From an uncultured Bacteroidales bacterium (GTDB taxonomy: Bacteria > Bacteroidota > Bacteroidia > Bacteroidales > UBA932), in the NCBI GenBank assembly GCA_944326355.1, contig CALVDO010000003.1:107058-171057 (forward strand): DNA of 64,000 nucleotides. Reading direction: 5' to 3'. How positions within the stretch are numbered: position 1 is the first letter of the stretch; the number at the start of each line of letters is the position of its first letter. The translations under genes were made by a program, and so were the position numbers. Below the pieces are notes generated by a model. It saw only the letters and a list, made by a program, of their open reading frames with translations, did no database searches and had not been told where the DNA came from. Positions 1 through 8,550 of this stretch are shown in pieces.

Positions 1-1543
1 CGCTCTGCCTGTCGCGGTTGGTCACGATAGGGGTGATCTTGGGAGCGGCGATCTTCTGCACGGTCTTGTCCTCGCCCTGAAGCTTGTACACGACGGCGTA
101 GCTTTCAGGACCGAGATACTTGTTCGCCCAGTCGACCACGTCCTGCTTCGTGATGGCGGACATCCTGTCGAGCATCTGCACATCGTCGGACCAGTCGGTG
201 CCGTTGATGAAGGACATCACGTAGAGCATGGCCCTGTTTTCATTGTCCTCATAGTTGCGCATCATGTACATCTTATAGTTGTTGACCGTGGCTTCGATCA
301 GGCCTTCGTCAAAGTCGCCGTTCCGGAGCTTTGCCACTTCGGCAAGGAGAAGCTCACGCACCTGGTCGAGTGTCTGGCCCTCCTTAGGGCGTGCGGACAC
401 GATGAATGAGCCGTAGTCCGGCTGGGCATTGTTGTATGCGTATGCCGAAAGCACCTTCTGCTGCTGCACGAGGTCGAGGTCGATGAGGCCCGCCTGACCG
501 TTGTAGAGGATGGAGCTTACGATGTTGGCCACGTCATGCGACTTGTCGGTGGCTTCAGGAAGCCTCCATCCGAGGGTGATGTTTTCAGCCTCGAGTCCGT
601 ACACCTTCTTCTCCACAGGAGCGGTGATCGGCTGCTCAGGCTCGAACTCCAGCTCCGGAAGCTCCGGATTCGGCTGCATGTCCCCGAAATACTTTTCTAT
701 CACGGCCATCATCTCGTCAGGGTCGAAGTCTCCGGAGAGGCAGATGGCCATGTTGTTAGGGACATAGTAGGTCTTGTGGTAGTTCTTCACGTTGGTGATT
801 GACGGATTTTTCAGATGCTCCTGAGTACCAAGGACGGTCTGAGTCCCGTAAGGATGGTGAGGGAAGAGGGCTGCGTCCATAGCCTCGGACACCTTGCGGC
901 TGTCGCTGGTAAGAGACATGTTCTTCTCTTCGTATATGGTCTCGAGCTCCGTGTGGAATCCCCTGATCACCGGATGCTTGAATCTGTCGGCCTCTATTCT
1001 GGCCCAGTTCTCTATCTCATTTGAAGGTATGTTCTCCACATATACGGTCATGTCCTGGGACGTGAAGGCGTTGGTGCCGGTCGCCCCGATGATTGACATG
1101 AGCTTGTCGTATTCGTTCGGAATCGCGAGTTTTGAGGCTTCGTAGCTTATGGAGTCTATCCTGTGGTAGATGGCGGCCCTTTCGGCTTCGTCCTCTGTCT
1201 GCCTGTAGACTTCGAAGAGCCTTTCGATTTCGTCAAGCATCGGCTTTTCGGCGGCAAAGTCGGATGTGCCGTACTGTTCCGTGCCCTTGAACATCAGATG
1301 CTCGAAGTAGTGTGCGAGTCCGGTCGTCTCGGAAGGGTCATTCTTGCCTCCCACATTGACGGCGATGTAGGTCTGGATGCGCGGAGTCTCCTTGTTTACG
1401 CTCATGTAGACCTTCAGCCCGTTGTCGAGAGTGCAGATCTTCGTCCCGAGCGGATCTCCCTTCACAGTCTCGTACTTGTACTGAGAACAGGATGTGGCGA
1501 CCATCACTGTGACGGCTGCCACAAATAGCAGAATACGTTTCAT
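1..1543 (-). CDS. M16 family zinc metallopeptidase lipoprotein, C-terminus cut by window edge
   Basis: Translating leftward from the ATG at 1543 gives about 514 residues open to the window edge. The N-terminus is a lipoprotein signal ending at Cys19 (VMVATSC), so the protein should be anchored in the envelope. Residues 78-82 read HYFEH, the inverted HxxEH zinc motif of the M16 (pitrilysin/insulinase) family, and the following sequence matches the usual M16 N-terminal catalytic domain, followed by an M16 C-like region (around residue 230 on). In Bacteroidales such proteins are often about 940 residues with two M16 halves; the rest of this one lies outside the window. The physiological substrate is unknown. 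A TATATTTG box at 1593-1600 lies about 50 bases upstream of the start. The family call is secure; the cellular role is not. Confidence 0.93.
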   Translation of the reverse strand, partial: MKRILLFVAAVTVMVATSCSQYKYETVKGDPLGTKICTLDNGLKVYMSVNKETPRIQTYIAVNVGGKNDPSETTGLAHYFEHLMFKGTEQYGTSDFAAEKPMLDEIERLFEVYRQTEDEAERAAIYHRIDSISYEASKLAIPNEYDKLMSIIGATGTNAFTSQDMTVYVENIPSNEIENWARIEADRFKHPVIRGFHTELETIYEEKNMSLTSDSRKVSEAMDAALFPHHPYGTQTVLGTQEHLKNPSITNVKNYHKTYYVPNNMAICLSGDFDPDEMMAVIEKYFGDMQPNPELPELEFEPEQPITAPVEKKVYGLEAENITLGWRLPEATDKSHDVANIVSSILYNGQAGLIDLDLVQQQKVLSAYAYNNAQPDYGSFIVSARPKEGQTLDQVRELLLAEVAKLRNGDFDEGLIEATVNNYKMYMMRNYEDNENRAMLYVMSFINGTDWSDDVQMLDRMSAITKQDVVDWANKYLGPESYAVVYKLQGEDKTVQKIAAPKITPIVTNRDRQS

Positions 1544-1592
1544 GTAATATTGAAAATAAGTAGAGTCAAGCGCAGTCTTTATCGAAATTTCA

Positions 1593-1600
1593 CAAATATA
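1593..1600 (-). promoter_or_regulatory. -7 promoter box of the M16 peptidase gene
   Basis: Read on the minus strand this is TATATTTG, a match to the Bacteroidota TAnnTTTG box. No clear TTTG lies 19-21 bases upstream, so the promoter is only partly supported. It would give a leader of roughly 45 bases. Confidence 0.5.
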
Positions 1601-1610
1601 GTCTTTTTTG

Positions 1611-2507
1611 TCAATAATTACACTCTGTACCGGTGACGGAAAGCCCCATATTCAGCCCGCACCGGGATATGTCGCCCATCACCATGTTCCTGGTGTAGCT
1701 GGACTTGAAATACAGGGGGAACAACAGTTCGTTGCGGATTATCGCCTCCATGTACTTTTTCCCGGTCCATGAGCTTTGCTCCTCCCATTCCTTCCGGCTT
1801 TTTTCCGAGCATCCGACAAAGGCAAGGCTCACGAAATATTCCCCGGGCTCCAGCAGCAGTGTTTCTTCAGGTGTGATTTCATATGTCTCCATATCCTGAC
1901 ATTCGGCGATGTCGATATATATCGGTCTGTGCAGTATGTTCTCAAAAGTGTCGTCCGTTATCCTGTAAACGTTCAGGCTGACTTTGGCCTCTTCGATGGA
2001 ACATCTTGCCACCTTGAAGGAGAATTTCCTGATTATGAACGGTCTCTTTACTTTGACATTCGAGCCTACCTCTGTGCCTCTGCTGTCCGGGCGGAAGGAT
2101 CCATATGCCATTGGGAAGCGTGCCCCTTTGGAGACAAGTGTCTTTTCTCTGGAGCTGGCCGGATATACAACAGCCGCTTCAATCTCATTTTCTGTCAGTG
2201 TGACACATATGGAGTCCGTATGCATATATTCCGATGCCGCTATGCGTCCTGTAAGGTATGACACATGCTGGAACACAAGTGAATCTGTCTCTCCTACAGG
2301 GATTCCCAGCTCGAAGACCCCGTCTGCGGACGAGATTGTCCCGATACCCTTTCCCGGGATTCCTACTGCAACGTATTCTACGGCAGCTCCGTTCTGGTCT
2401 ATTATCCTGCCTTTCAGAAGATGCCCGTCCTCTTTTCCTTCCATATCCCCGGGAAAGGCGGCGACTGCCAAAGCTGCGGCTGAAATCATGATGATATTCA
2501 AGTTCAT
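1611..2507 (-). CDS. Exported protein with carboxypeptidase-regulatory-like domain
   Basis: The 298-residue product starts with a hydrophobic signal peptide (about residues 1-18). Residues about 30-110 resemble a CarboxypepD_reg-like beta-sandwich: LLKGRIIDQNGAAVEYVAVG near 30 begins with the usual GxVxDxxGxPlxxAxV-type pattern, followed by a TISSADGVFEL turn. The remaining 180 residues are a second, unrecognised beta-rich domain that resembles proteins found with this domain in Bacteroidales. It is probably periplasmic or outer-membrane associated. A strong promoter (TTTG-N20-TATATTTG, 2539-2570) precedes it. It stands alone, and its 3' end is 50 bases from the neighbouring peptidase promoter. 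No enzymatic residues were recognised, so no function is given. Confidence 0.82.
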   Translation of the reverse strand: MNLNIIMISAAALAVAAFPGDMEGKEDGHLLKGRIIDQNGAAVEYVAVGIPGKGIGTISSADGVFELGIPVGETDSLVFQHVSYLTGRIAASEYMHTDSICVTLTENEIEAAVVYPASSREKTLVSKGARFPMAYGSFRPDSRGTEVGSNVKVKRPFIIRKFSFKVARCSIEEAKVSLNVYRITDDTFENILHRPIYIDIAECQDMETYEITPEETLLLEPGEYFVSLAFVGCSEKSRKEWEEQSSWTGKKYMEAIIRNELLFPLYFKSSYTRNMVMGDISRCGLNMGLSVTGTECNY

Positions 2508-2538
2508 TGTCTATGTGTATTAGTTTAATAATGCACTG

Positions 2539-2570
2539 CAAATATATTCAGCCTGACTTAAAAATGCAAA
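2539..2570 (-). promoter_or_regulatory. Promoter of the regulatory-domain protein gene
   Basis: On the minus strand: TTTG (2570-2567), 20 bases, then TATATTTG (2546-2539). This matches the -33/-7 pattern of the Bacteroidota primary sigma factor. The predicted start of transcription is about 25-30 bases before the ATG at 2507. Confidence 0.75.
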
Positions 2571-2653
2571 TTTTTCTTCAACGGCTTTTCTGAATGGTAT
2601 ATCCCTGACTGGAGACGGTATATCTCTGGCCGGAGACGGGATACTGCGAAACG

Positions 2654-2681
2654 AAAAAACAGGTCCCGGATCCGGGACCTG
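2654..2681 (-). terminator. Intrinsic terminator after the decayed gene
   Basis: Positions 2660-2681 form a perfect 22-base palindrome centred on GGATCC (arms CAGGTCCCGGA/TCCGGGACCTG). On the minus strand it is followed by six T (plus-strand A run 2654-2659). It lies 44 bases beyond the end of the broken gene that ends at 2725. Confidence 0.75.
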
Positions 2682-2724
2682 CAATATGATATGCGGCATC
2701 ATGGATTTCATGCCCCTTTATAGA

Positions 2725-4066
2725 TTATCTCCATATCCAATAGTACCCGTTGCTTTTATTATAATTGTAACTGTTAGATAGATCAGGTCGAATTGATGAA
2801 TAAAACCCTGGACAAGCACTAAGCCTTCCATTGAGTTTAATTATAGTCCCGGTTCTTTCTATAAGATAAGTCCCGTACAAATCGTAATGCCATTTAGAGG
2901 CCTCATAATCCAAAATACTATGGTCTTTTGTACGGATGTATATTTCTTTCATAGCGAGCAGATATGCTATTGAGCGACTCAAGTAGCCTATATACTTTAT
3001 TTCGCTCTTATCTTTTTCAAATTTATATTTTCTTGCGTAATAATCATAGTATTGCAGCGCTGCTTTCAGGCACAACATCCGTATCTATTTCAGCATGTTC
3101 TGCTATTGTGTAAATTTTAGTTCCGACAAACCACAGCGGGACTTCGATGTAAGGGGTGCGTGTGAACGGAAAGCAATTCCAGCCGGCAATTGTAAGATAT
3201 TCGTCAAGTACCTCAAAAGCCCGGTTTGTCACATTGCGTGTATATGTCATTTGCCAGATGACGGGGGCCGTCTTCTGGGCCGGGTCGTTAAGCCGTTTGG
3301 CGTCAAGTATCGAGAATTCGAGATAAATGCTGGTATTGGTTGTGCTTTGGGTGTAGCCGTCGGTAGTGATGGTGCGGTTGCGTTGGGTGGTGACATATGA
3401 ATATGTCTTTGTTATGTAATTGTAGACCGGCCGGGTCACGCTCCCAGTGTTGACTGTTTCCGAAGTGGGAGGTACATAAGTGGAGGAAATGGATTCCTGT
3501 GAATTTTTGGCCACACAGACGATTATATCGGGATTTTCCTCATCGCGTTCGAGTTCCCTGAAAAAGCCTGATGAACAGAACCGTTCAAGTATTTTTTTTC
3601 AGTCAGAGGGTCATCTCCAGTTATCATTATGTCGTAGGTCTTGATTTTTGAAAAGTTCAGTTCTCCTGACAAGAGTTCGTAGTCGCCAATCACACGGATG
3701 GAAGATGGCTGGCCATTATTCGGCATTTCCTTGTCGATTTCTGACAAATATTTCTCTTGTACATCCGGCAGATCTCCATATCCGTTCTGGTTGTTCTTCT
3801 GTACAAATGTCAGGTTATAAACGGAACATGTGTCCCCATGAACAGAGTAGGCGACTGCCAGACGAAGCGTATCGGACTGCTTCATCATTTCATTGAGTTC
3901 ATCTGTGCTTTTCTCAATGGCGGATATTCCGTTTATTTCAAAGACCTTTGCTCCAGCAGGCAGCAATTCGGAAACAGTCTGTTTTTCTCCGATTACATCA
4001 AGGAAATAGCCGTTGAAATTGTTTTTCACGACAGGAATGGAGCCAGCTCGAGAATTGAAAGCAGTA
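2725..4066 (-). pseudogene. Frameshifted, 5'-truncated envelope protein gene
   Basis: Three leftward reading frames join into one protein-like sequence. The first (about 4066-3523) has a PDZ-like stretch (LLPAGAKVFEINGISA). Adding one A to the A8 run at 3592-3599 (T8 on the plus strand) makes it continue as ERFCSSGFFRELERDEENPD and into the frame ending at 3044, a Thr/Tyr-rich region resembling DUF4136-type lipoprotein domains. A second change of frame near 3044-3078 is needed to reach the last part (2725-3078, rich in Tyr). No ATG exists for the first part; the open frame runs back to about 4066 and there meets a hairpin beside a transposase remnant, which suggests the true 5' end was lost. 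Base composition is visibly AT-richer than both flanks. The A8 frameshift could also be a sequencing error. Confidence 0.65.
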
Positions 4067-4068
4067 TG

Positions 4069-4114
4069 AGTTTATACTTTATCTCGACTATTTTCAATGG
4101 ATAAAGTATAAACT
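4069..4114. repeat. Perfect 15-base inverted repeat with 16-base loop
   Basis: AGTTTATACTTTATC at 4069-4083 is the exact reverse complement of 4100-4114. Weaker pairing (one G-T) extends it outward by three bases. It sits precisely between the truncated 5' end of the decayed gene and the C-terminal end of the transposase remnant. It is AT-rich with no T-run, so it is not a typical terminator; it may be a fused insertion-sequence end or a small palindromic element. Confidence 0.7.
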
Positions 4115-4152
4115 TATTTTCTCCACTCCGGGCTATGCCCTCCTGACTTTGA

Positions 4153-4424
4153 CTATGGGGTACCCAAATCTTCGCCTGTTTCCATCAGTGGCTTGAGGGT
4201 CTCCTGCTGAGGACTGGTGAACAGAGTCTGCGAGTACAGTTCACCGTTAGGCAGACGCAGTCTGATAGTGGTTATAGTCTTGTCTACGCTGAGCACTTTG
4301 AGACCGTCCCAAGTGCATCCTCATCAATTCCTTCTTCGTTTATGGTGACCTTAATGTCCTATTACAGGTATCATCGTGTATCCCTCGTGCTGCCGCTCTT
4401 GTTGACTTTCTTGCGTACAAACAT
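4153..4424 (-). pseudogene. Remnant of an IS1634-like transposase (both ends, middle deleted)
   Basis: From the ATG at 4424 the frame reads MFVRKKVNKSGSTRDTR then a stop; this resembles the first residues of IS1634-family (IS4-group) DDE transposases. Further left, with one base restored near 4300, comes a tail containing KVLSVDKTITTIRLRLPNG and ending at 4153, which resembles the C-terminus of the same family (KTITT.. followed by a LT/FTSPQQ-like segment). Only about 80 of the usual 500 or so residues remain, so the catalytic core has been deleted and the element is dead. It lies between a 5'-truncated gene and pckA. The identification rests on recalled family ends, not on an alignment. Confidence 0.6.
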
Positions 4425-4462
4425 GCCCCAAAAGGGATTGTTTCATGGATAATCGGTAAAAA

Positions 4463-4489
4463 CAAAAAAGGAGAGCCTGGCGGCTCTCC
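4463..4489 (-). terminator. Intrinsic terminator of pckA
   Basis: GGAGAGCC (4470-4477) pairs with GGCTCTCC (4482-4489) around a TGGC loop, and on the minus strand a run of T (plus-strand A 4464-4469) follows. It lies 56 bases after the pckA stop. Confidence 0.85.
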
Positions 4490-4544
4490 GATTATGCTGT
4501 TCTGACTGTCAGTGTCAGATTGCTGTCTGCTGATGCTCAGTATA

Positions 4545-6152
4545 TCAGAGCTTTGGGCCGGCAGCTACGAGTGACTTGCCGAGCTCGTTGCCTGTGAACT
4601 TCTCGAAGTTCTTGATGAAGCGGCCTGCGAGATCCTTTGCCTTTGTATCCCATGCGCTTGCGTCAGCGTAAGTGTCGCGAGGGTCAAGGATGGCTGGGTC
4701 AACGCCCGGAAGCTCTGTAGGAACTTCGAAGTTGAAGTAAGGGATGGTCTTTGTAGGGGCCTTCTCGATGGATCCGTCGAGGATGGCATCGATGATGCCG
4801 CGGGTGTCGCGGATGGAGATACGCTTGCCTGTTCCGTTCCAGCCTGTGTTCACGAGGTATGCCTTTGCGCCTGCAGCCTGCATTCTCTTCACGAGTTCCT
4901 CACCGTACTTTGTAGGGTGGAGTGAAAGGAATGCCGCACCGAAGCATGCGGAGAAGGTAGGAGTCGGCTCAGTGATGCCGCGCTCTGTACCTGCGAGCTT
5001 TGCGGTGAATCCTGAGAGGAAGTAGTACTGGGTCTGCTCAGGAGTAAGGATGGAAACAGGAGGAAGAACCCCGAATGCGTCGGCTGAAAGGAAGATCACC
5101 TGCTTTGCGTGAGGACCCTTTGAAACCGGCTTCACAATGTTGTTGATGTGATAGATCGGGTATGAAACGCGGGTGTTCTCAGTCACGCTCTTGTCAGCGA
5201 AGTCGATCTTTCCGTTTGCGTCTACGGTAACGTTCTCGAGAAGCGCATCCCTCTTGATGGCGTTGTAGATGTCCGGCTCGCTCTCCTTGTCGAGGTTGAT
5301 GACCTTTGCGTAGCATCCGCCTTCGTAGTTGAACACGCCCTCGTCGTCCCAGCCGTGCTCGTCATCACCGATGAGGAGTCTCTTAGGGTCTGTAGAAAGG
5401 GTGGTCTTGCCTGTTCCTGAAAGTCCGAAGAAGATGGCAGTGCTCTTGCCCTCGAGGTCGGTGTTTGCGGAGCAGTGCATTGAAGCGATGCCGCGGAGAG
5501 GGTTGAGGTAGTTCATGATGGAGAAGATGCCCTTCTTCATCTCGCCGCCGTACCATGTGTTGAGGATGACCTGCTCGTTGGTCTTGAGGTTGAAGACAGT
5601 CGCAGTCTCGGAGTTGAGACCGAGCTCCTTGTAGTTGTCAACCTTTGCCTTTGCGGCGTTGAATGACACGAAATCAGGCTCTCCGTAGTTTGCGAGCTCC
5701 TCCTCGGTAGGACGGATGAACATGTTTTTCACGAAGTGTGCCTGCCATGCCACTTCCATGATGAAGCGGACCTTGAGGCGGGTCGCAGGGTTGGCGCCGC
5801 AGAAGGTGTCCACAACGAAGAGTCTCTTGCCTGAGAGCTCCTTCACGGCCTTTGCCTTGAGGTCTGCCCAAGCCTCTTCTGAGCATGGCTTGTTGTCATT
5901 CTTGTATGCGTCGGAAGTCCACCATACGGTGTCCTTGCTGGCCTCGTTATAAACGAAGAATTTGTCTTTAGGTGAGCGTCCGGTGTAGATGCCCGTCATC
6001 ACGTTGACTGCACCGAGTTCTGTAACCTGGCCTTTTTCATACCCCTGGAGGCTGTCTTTCGTCTCTTCTTCGAAGAGCACCTCGTAGGACGGATTATGGA
6101 CGATCTCCTTGACGTCCATGATGCCGTACTTGGTCAAATCGATATTACTCAT
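4545..6152 (-). CDS. pckA: Phosphoenolpyruvate carboxykinase (ATP)
   Basis: The 535-residue cytosolic enzyme interconverts oxaloacetate plus ATP with phosphoenolpyruvate, CO2 and ADP. In fermentative Bacteroidales it usually runs toward oxaloacetate and succinate, fixing CO2 and making ATP; that direction is family knowledge, not visible here. Diagnostic motifs are GRSPKDKF (about 58-65), the kinase-1a P-loop GLSGTGKT (243-250), followed by TLSTDP, the GDDEHGWDD metal/ATP segment (262-270) and [14 protein letters not shown]. Length is normal for the ATP-type enzyme. The gene is monocistronic, with its own promoter (6209-6239) and terminator (4463-4489). Strong codon bias toward a few codons suggests high expression. 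Confidence 0.98.
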   Translation of the reverse strand: MSNIDLTKYGIMDVKEIVHNPSYEVLFEEETKDSLQGYEKGQVTELGAVNVMTGIYTGRSPKDKFFVYNEASKDTVWWTSDAYKNDNKPCSEEAWADLKAKAVKELSGKRLFVVDTFCGANPATRLKVRFIMEVAWQAHFVKNMFIRPTEEELANYGEPDFVSFNAAKAKVDNYKELGLNSETATVFNLKTNEQVILNTWYGGEMKKGIFSIMNYLNPLRGIASMHCSANTDLEGKSTAIFFGLSGTGKTTLSTDPKRLLIGDDEHGWDDEGVFNYEGGCYAKVINLDKESEPDIYNAIKRDALLENVTVDANGKIDFADKSVTENTRVSYPIYHINNIVKPVSKGPHAKQVIFLSADAFGVLPPVSILTPEQTQYYFLSGFTAKLAGTERGITEPTPTFSACFGAAFLSLHPTKYGEELVKRMQAAGAKAYLVNTGWNGTGKRISIRDTRGIIDAILDGSIEKAPTKTIPYFNFEVPTELPGVDPAILDPRDTYADASAWDTKAKDLAGRFIKNFEKFTGNELGKSLVAAGPKL

Positions 6153-6208
6153 AATACTTAATTATATAAAGGTTGTTGATTTCATGACGGCTGCCGTGAA
6201 ACGCGATG

Positions 6209-6239
6209 CAAAATTAAGTTATTTTTGCATTCGTCCAAA
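6209..6239 (-). promoter_or_regulatory. Promoter of pckA
   Basis: Minus strand: TTTG (6239-6236), 19 bases, TAATTTTG (6216-6209). This is an ideal match to TTTG-N19-TAnnTTTG and places the transcript start about 50 bases before the ATG. Confidence 0.85.
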
Positions 6240-6392
6240 CGTTGCGTGAGGATAATCATCTGTTCCGGATGTCGTTTTCCTGCACAAAATGTGCCAATGG
6301 CTGTCTGCGGCACGGACGAAATTCCGGGCTCCCACGGCTGAAAGCGCTGAAGGTCCGGGCTGATAAACGTTCCTTTCTTATGTAAAAAAACT

Positions 6393-6400
6393 TACCTTTG
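6393..6400 (+). promoter_or_regulatory. -7 box directly before the EF-hand protein start
   Basis: TACCTTTG at 6393-6400 fits TAnnTTTG. The ATG at 6406 follows after only five bases, so a transcript from this box would have almost no leader. No good TTTG is visible 19-21 bases upstream. Confidence 0.55.
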
Positions 6401-6405
6401 TGACC

Positions 6406-8508
6406 ATGAACTACAAATGGCAATACTCTTCGCTCGGCGGGGTTGTCCGGGTGAAGATCTCCACTGGCGAGGACATCGCGCACCTCGGAGAGCTTGACGA
6501 AAAATATTGGACCGTACTGAGCTGTCCGGTGGACGGGCTGGCGATGGACAGGCAGACTCTTTCTTATCTTGATGCCGACTCGGACGGGAGGATCAGGGTG
6601 AAGGAGGTGGTCGCTGCGGCGGAGTGGCTCTGCTCCTGTCTTAAGGATAATGACCTTCTTCTCGGCGGGGACTCGTCCTTGAGCCTCGACGCCTTTGATG
6701 ATTCTGATGCTAAAGGACCGGGAGCACGGCTGAAGAGCTCGGCCCGTCAGATACTGGAGAATCTCGGACGGGACGGAGACGTGATCAGCGTGGAGGACGC
6801 TGCGGACACGGTCGCGATTTTCAGGGGAACGCGATTTAACGGGGACGGGGTCATCACTCTTCTCACCGCAGGAGAGGATCCCGGGCTCAGGGATGCTCTG
6901 GAGGCCTGCATCACGGCGCTCGGCTCTGTGACGGACCGCAGCGGCGAGCCTGGGGTGACGGCAGAGACGGTGGAGAAGTTCTATGCCCTGTGCGGGGAGT
7001 ATTCACGATGGCAGGCTTCTGCAGCAGGGTCGAAGGCGGTTTTTCCTTATGGGGATGACACAGCCGCGGCATACGCGGCCTGCCTCGCGCTGAACGGAAA
7101 GATGGAGGACTTTTTCATGAGGTGCAGGCTGCTCTCCTATGACGGGGCTGCCGCTGCGGCTCTTGAGGTCAAGATAGAAAAGCCTGAGGATCTCGCCTCA
7201 TGTCCGCTTGCCCGGCCGACAGCCTCCGGCACGCTTTCCCTCAAGGCTCTCAACCCTGCGTGGGAAGGGGCCGTGGCGGGGCTTGCCGCTCTCGTTCCGG
7301 AGAAGGACTTTGCGGGGGAGGACGGCGTCACGGAGGAGAGCTGGAGGTCCTTCCGGTCCGGATTTGATTCATACGCCGCATGGATCGGGGCGAAGAAGGG
7401 AGCGGAGGTCGAGCCGCTTGGGCTTGACAGGATCAATTCCATCATTGCCGCGGACCGCCGTCAGGATCTGCTCGCTCTGGCTGCCGAGGATAGCGCGAAG
7501 AAGGAGGAGTCGGATTCTATAGACGAAGTCCGAAAGTTCATGCATCTTTACCGGGACTTCGGGCGCTTCCTGAGAAATTACGTGACCTTCAGCGACTTTT
7601 ATGCACGTCCTGAGCACAGGGCCATTTTCGAGGCGGGAAGGCTGTATGTGGACCAGCGCTGCTGCGACCTGTGCATCAGGGTCAATGACATGGCCGGGCA
7701 CAACGACATGGCCAGACTCAGCGGGATGTTCCTTATCTACTGCCGGTGCACCTCGAAGGTGAGGCCGGAGACCCTTGACATAGTGGCAGTGCTCACTGCG
7801 GGGGACACGGGCGATCTCAGACCGGGAAAGAACGGCATATTCTACGACCTTCAGGGCCGGGACTGGGACGCCACCATAACGAAGGTGGTAGACAATCCGA
7901 TAAGTATCTCCAACGCCTTCTGGTCGCCTTACCGCAAGTTCTGGGACTTCTGTGTGGGGCTGATAAGCAAGTCGGCCGAAGAGAAGGACGGAAAGGTGAT
8001 GAAGGAGATGCAGGCGAAGGCTGCGCAGACCATCACGGCGAAGCCTGAGGCAGCGGCCGCGCCGAAGGAGCAGGCCGGAGGGAAGCAGGCTTTTGACATC
8101 GCCAAGTTCGCCGGTATCTTTGCCGCCATAGGCATGGCCATAGGCTATATAGGCTCGTTTCTCACCAAGCTTGCGGCCGGAATAGCCGCGACGGCATGGT
8201 GGCAGCTTCTCCTGGCCATCGCCGCCCTGATGCTGATAATATCAGGACCGTCATGTTTCCTCGCGTGGAACAGACTGCGGCTGCGCAATCTCGGACCGGT
8301 GCTCAACGCCAACGGCTGGGCCATGAACACCAGGGTTCTCGTCAACATAGTCTTCGGCAACACCCTGACTTCCGTGGCCAGATATCCCAAGCTGAAGATG
8401 GCCGACCCGTACAGGCCGAAGAAGAAGGCGTGGAAGTGGATTGTCCCTCTTGCAGTGATTCTTGTCCCGGGTGCGGCCGCTGCCGTGTATTTCTTTGTGG
8501 TGAAGTGA
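6406..8508 (+). CDS. EF-hand-containing membrane protein of unknown function
   Basis: The ATG at 6406 is preferred over the GTG at 6400, because the latter overlaps the -7 box. The product is about 700 residues. Near residue 55 is a canonical calcium loop, DADSDGRIRVKEV, and near 145 a weaker one, NGDGVITL. The central 450 residues are helical with no recognised domain and several Cys. The C-terminus (about 570-700) holds an Ala-rich linker, two long hydrophobic stretches around 585-640 and a final one just before the end, so the bulk of the protein is probably on one side of the inner membrane with a C-terminal anchor. Its stop overlaps the first candidate start of recQ, so the two are likely co-transcribed. 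No function is claimed. Confidence 0.85.
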   Translation: MNYKWQYSSLGGVVRVKISTGEDIAHLGELDEKYWTVLSCPVDGLAMDRQTLSYLDADSDGRIRVKEVVAAAEWLCSCLKDNDLLLGGDSSLSLDAFDDSDAKGPGARLKSSARQILENLGRDGDVISVEDAADTVAIFRGTRFNGDGVITLLTAGEDPGLRDALEACITALGSVTDRSGEPGVTAETVEKFYALCGEYSRWQASAAGSKAVFPYGDDTAAAYAACLALNGKMEDFFMRCRLLSYDGAAAAALEVKIEKPEDLASCPLARPTASGTLSLKALNPAWEGAVAGLAALVPEKDFAGEDGVTEESWRSFRSGFDSYAAWIGAKKGAEVEPLGLDRINSIIAADRRQDLLALAAEDSAKKEESDSIDEVRKFMHLYRDFGRFLRNYVTFSDFYARPEHRAIFEAGRLYVDQRCCDLCIRVNDMAGHNDMARLSGMFLIYCRCTSKVRPETLDIVAVLTAGDTGDLRPGKNGIFYDLQGRDWDATITKVVDNPISISNAFWSPYRKFWDFCVGLISKSAEEKDGKVMKEMQAKAAQTITAKPEAAAAPKEQAGGKQAFDIAKFAGIFAAIGMAIGYIGSFLTKLAAGIAATAWWQLLLAIAALMLIISGPSCFLAWNRLRLRNLGPVLNANGWAMNTRVLVNIVFGNTLTSVARYPKLKMADPYRPKKKAWKWIVPLAVILVPGAAAAVYFFVVK

Positions 8509-8550
8509 ACGGAAGTGGTGAAGTGAACGGTGGCGGTGAAGTGAATACGG
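8497..8550 (+). repeat. 18-base repeat, three copies, at the recQ start
   Basis: Units GTGGTGAAGTGAACGGAA, GTGGTGAAGTGAACGGTG and a diverged GCGGTGAAGTGAATACGG follow each other at 8497, 8515 and 8533. Each carries a GTG in the recQ frame (8505, 8523, 8541), so the repeat multiplies the possible start codons of recQ. Confidence 0.75.

Noticed and set aside
4069..4114. Invertible promoter (phase switch)
   Set aside because: The spacer between the inverted repeats is only 16 bases and holds no promoter box.
8196..8504. Upstream extension of the recQ frame
   Set aside because: It lies inside the EF-hand protein gene in another phase and is not RecQ-like.
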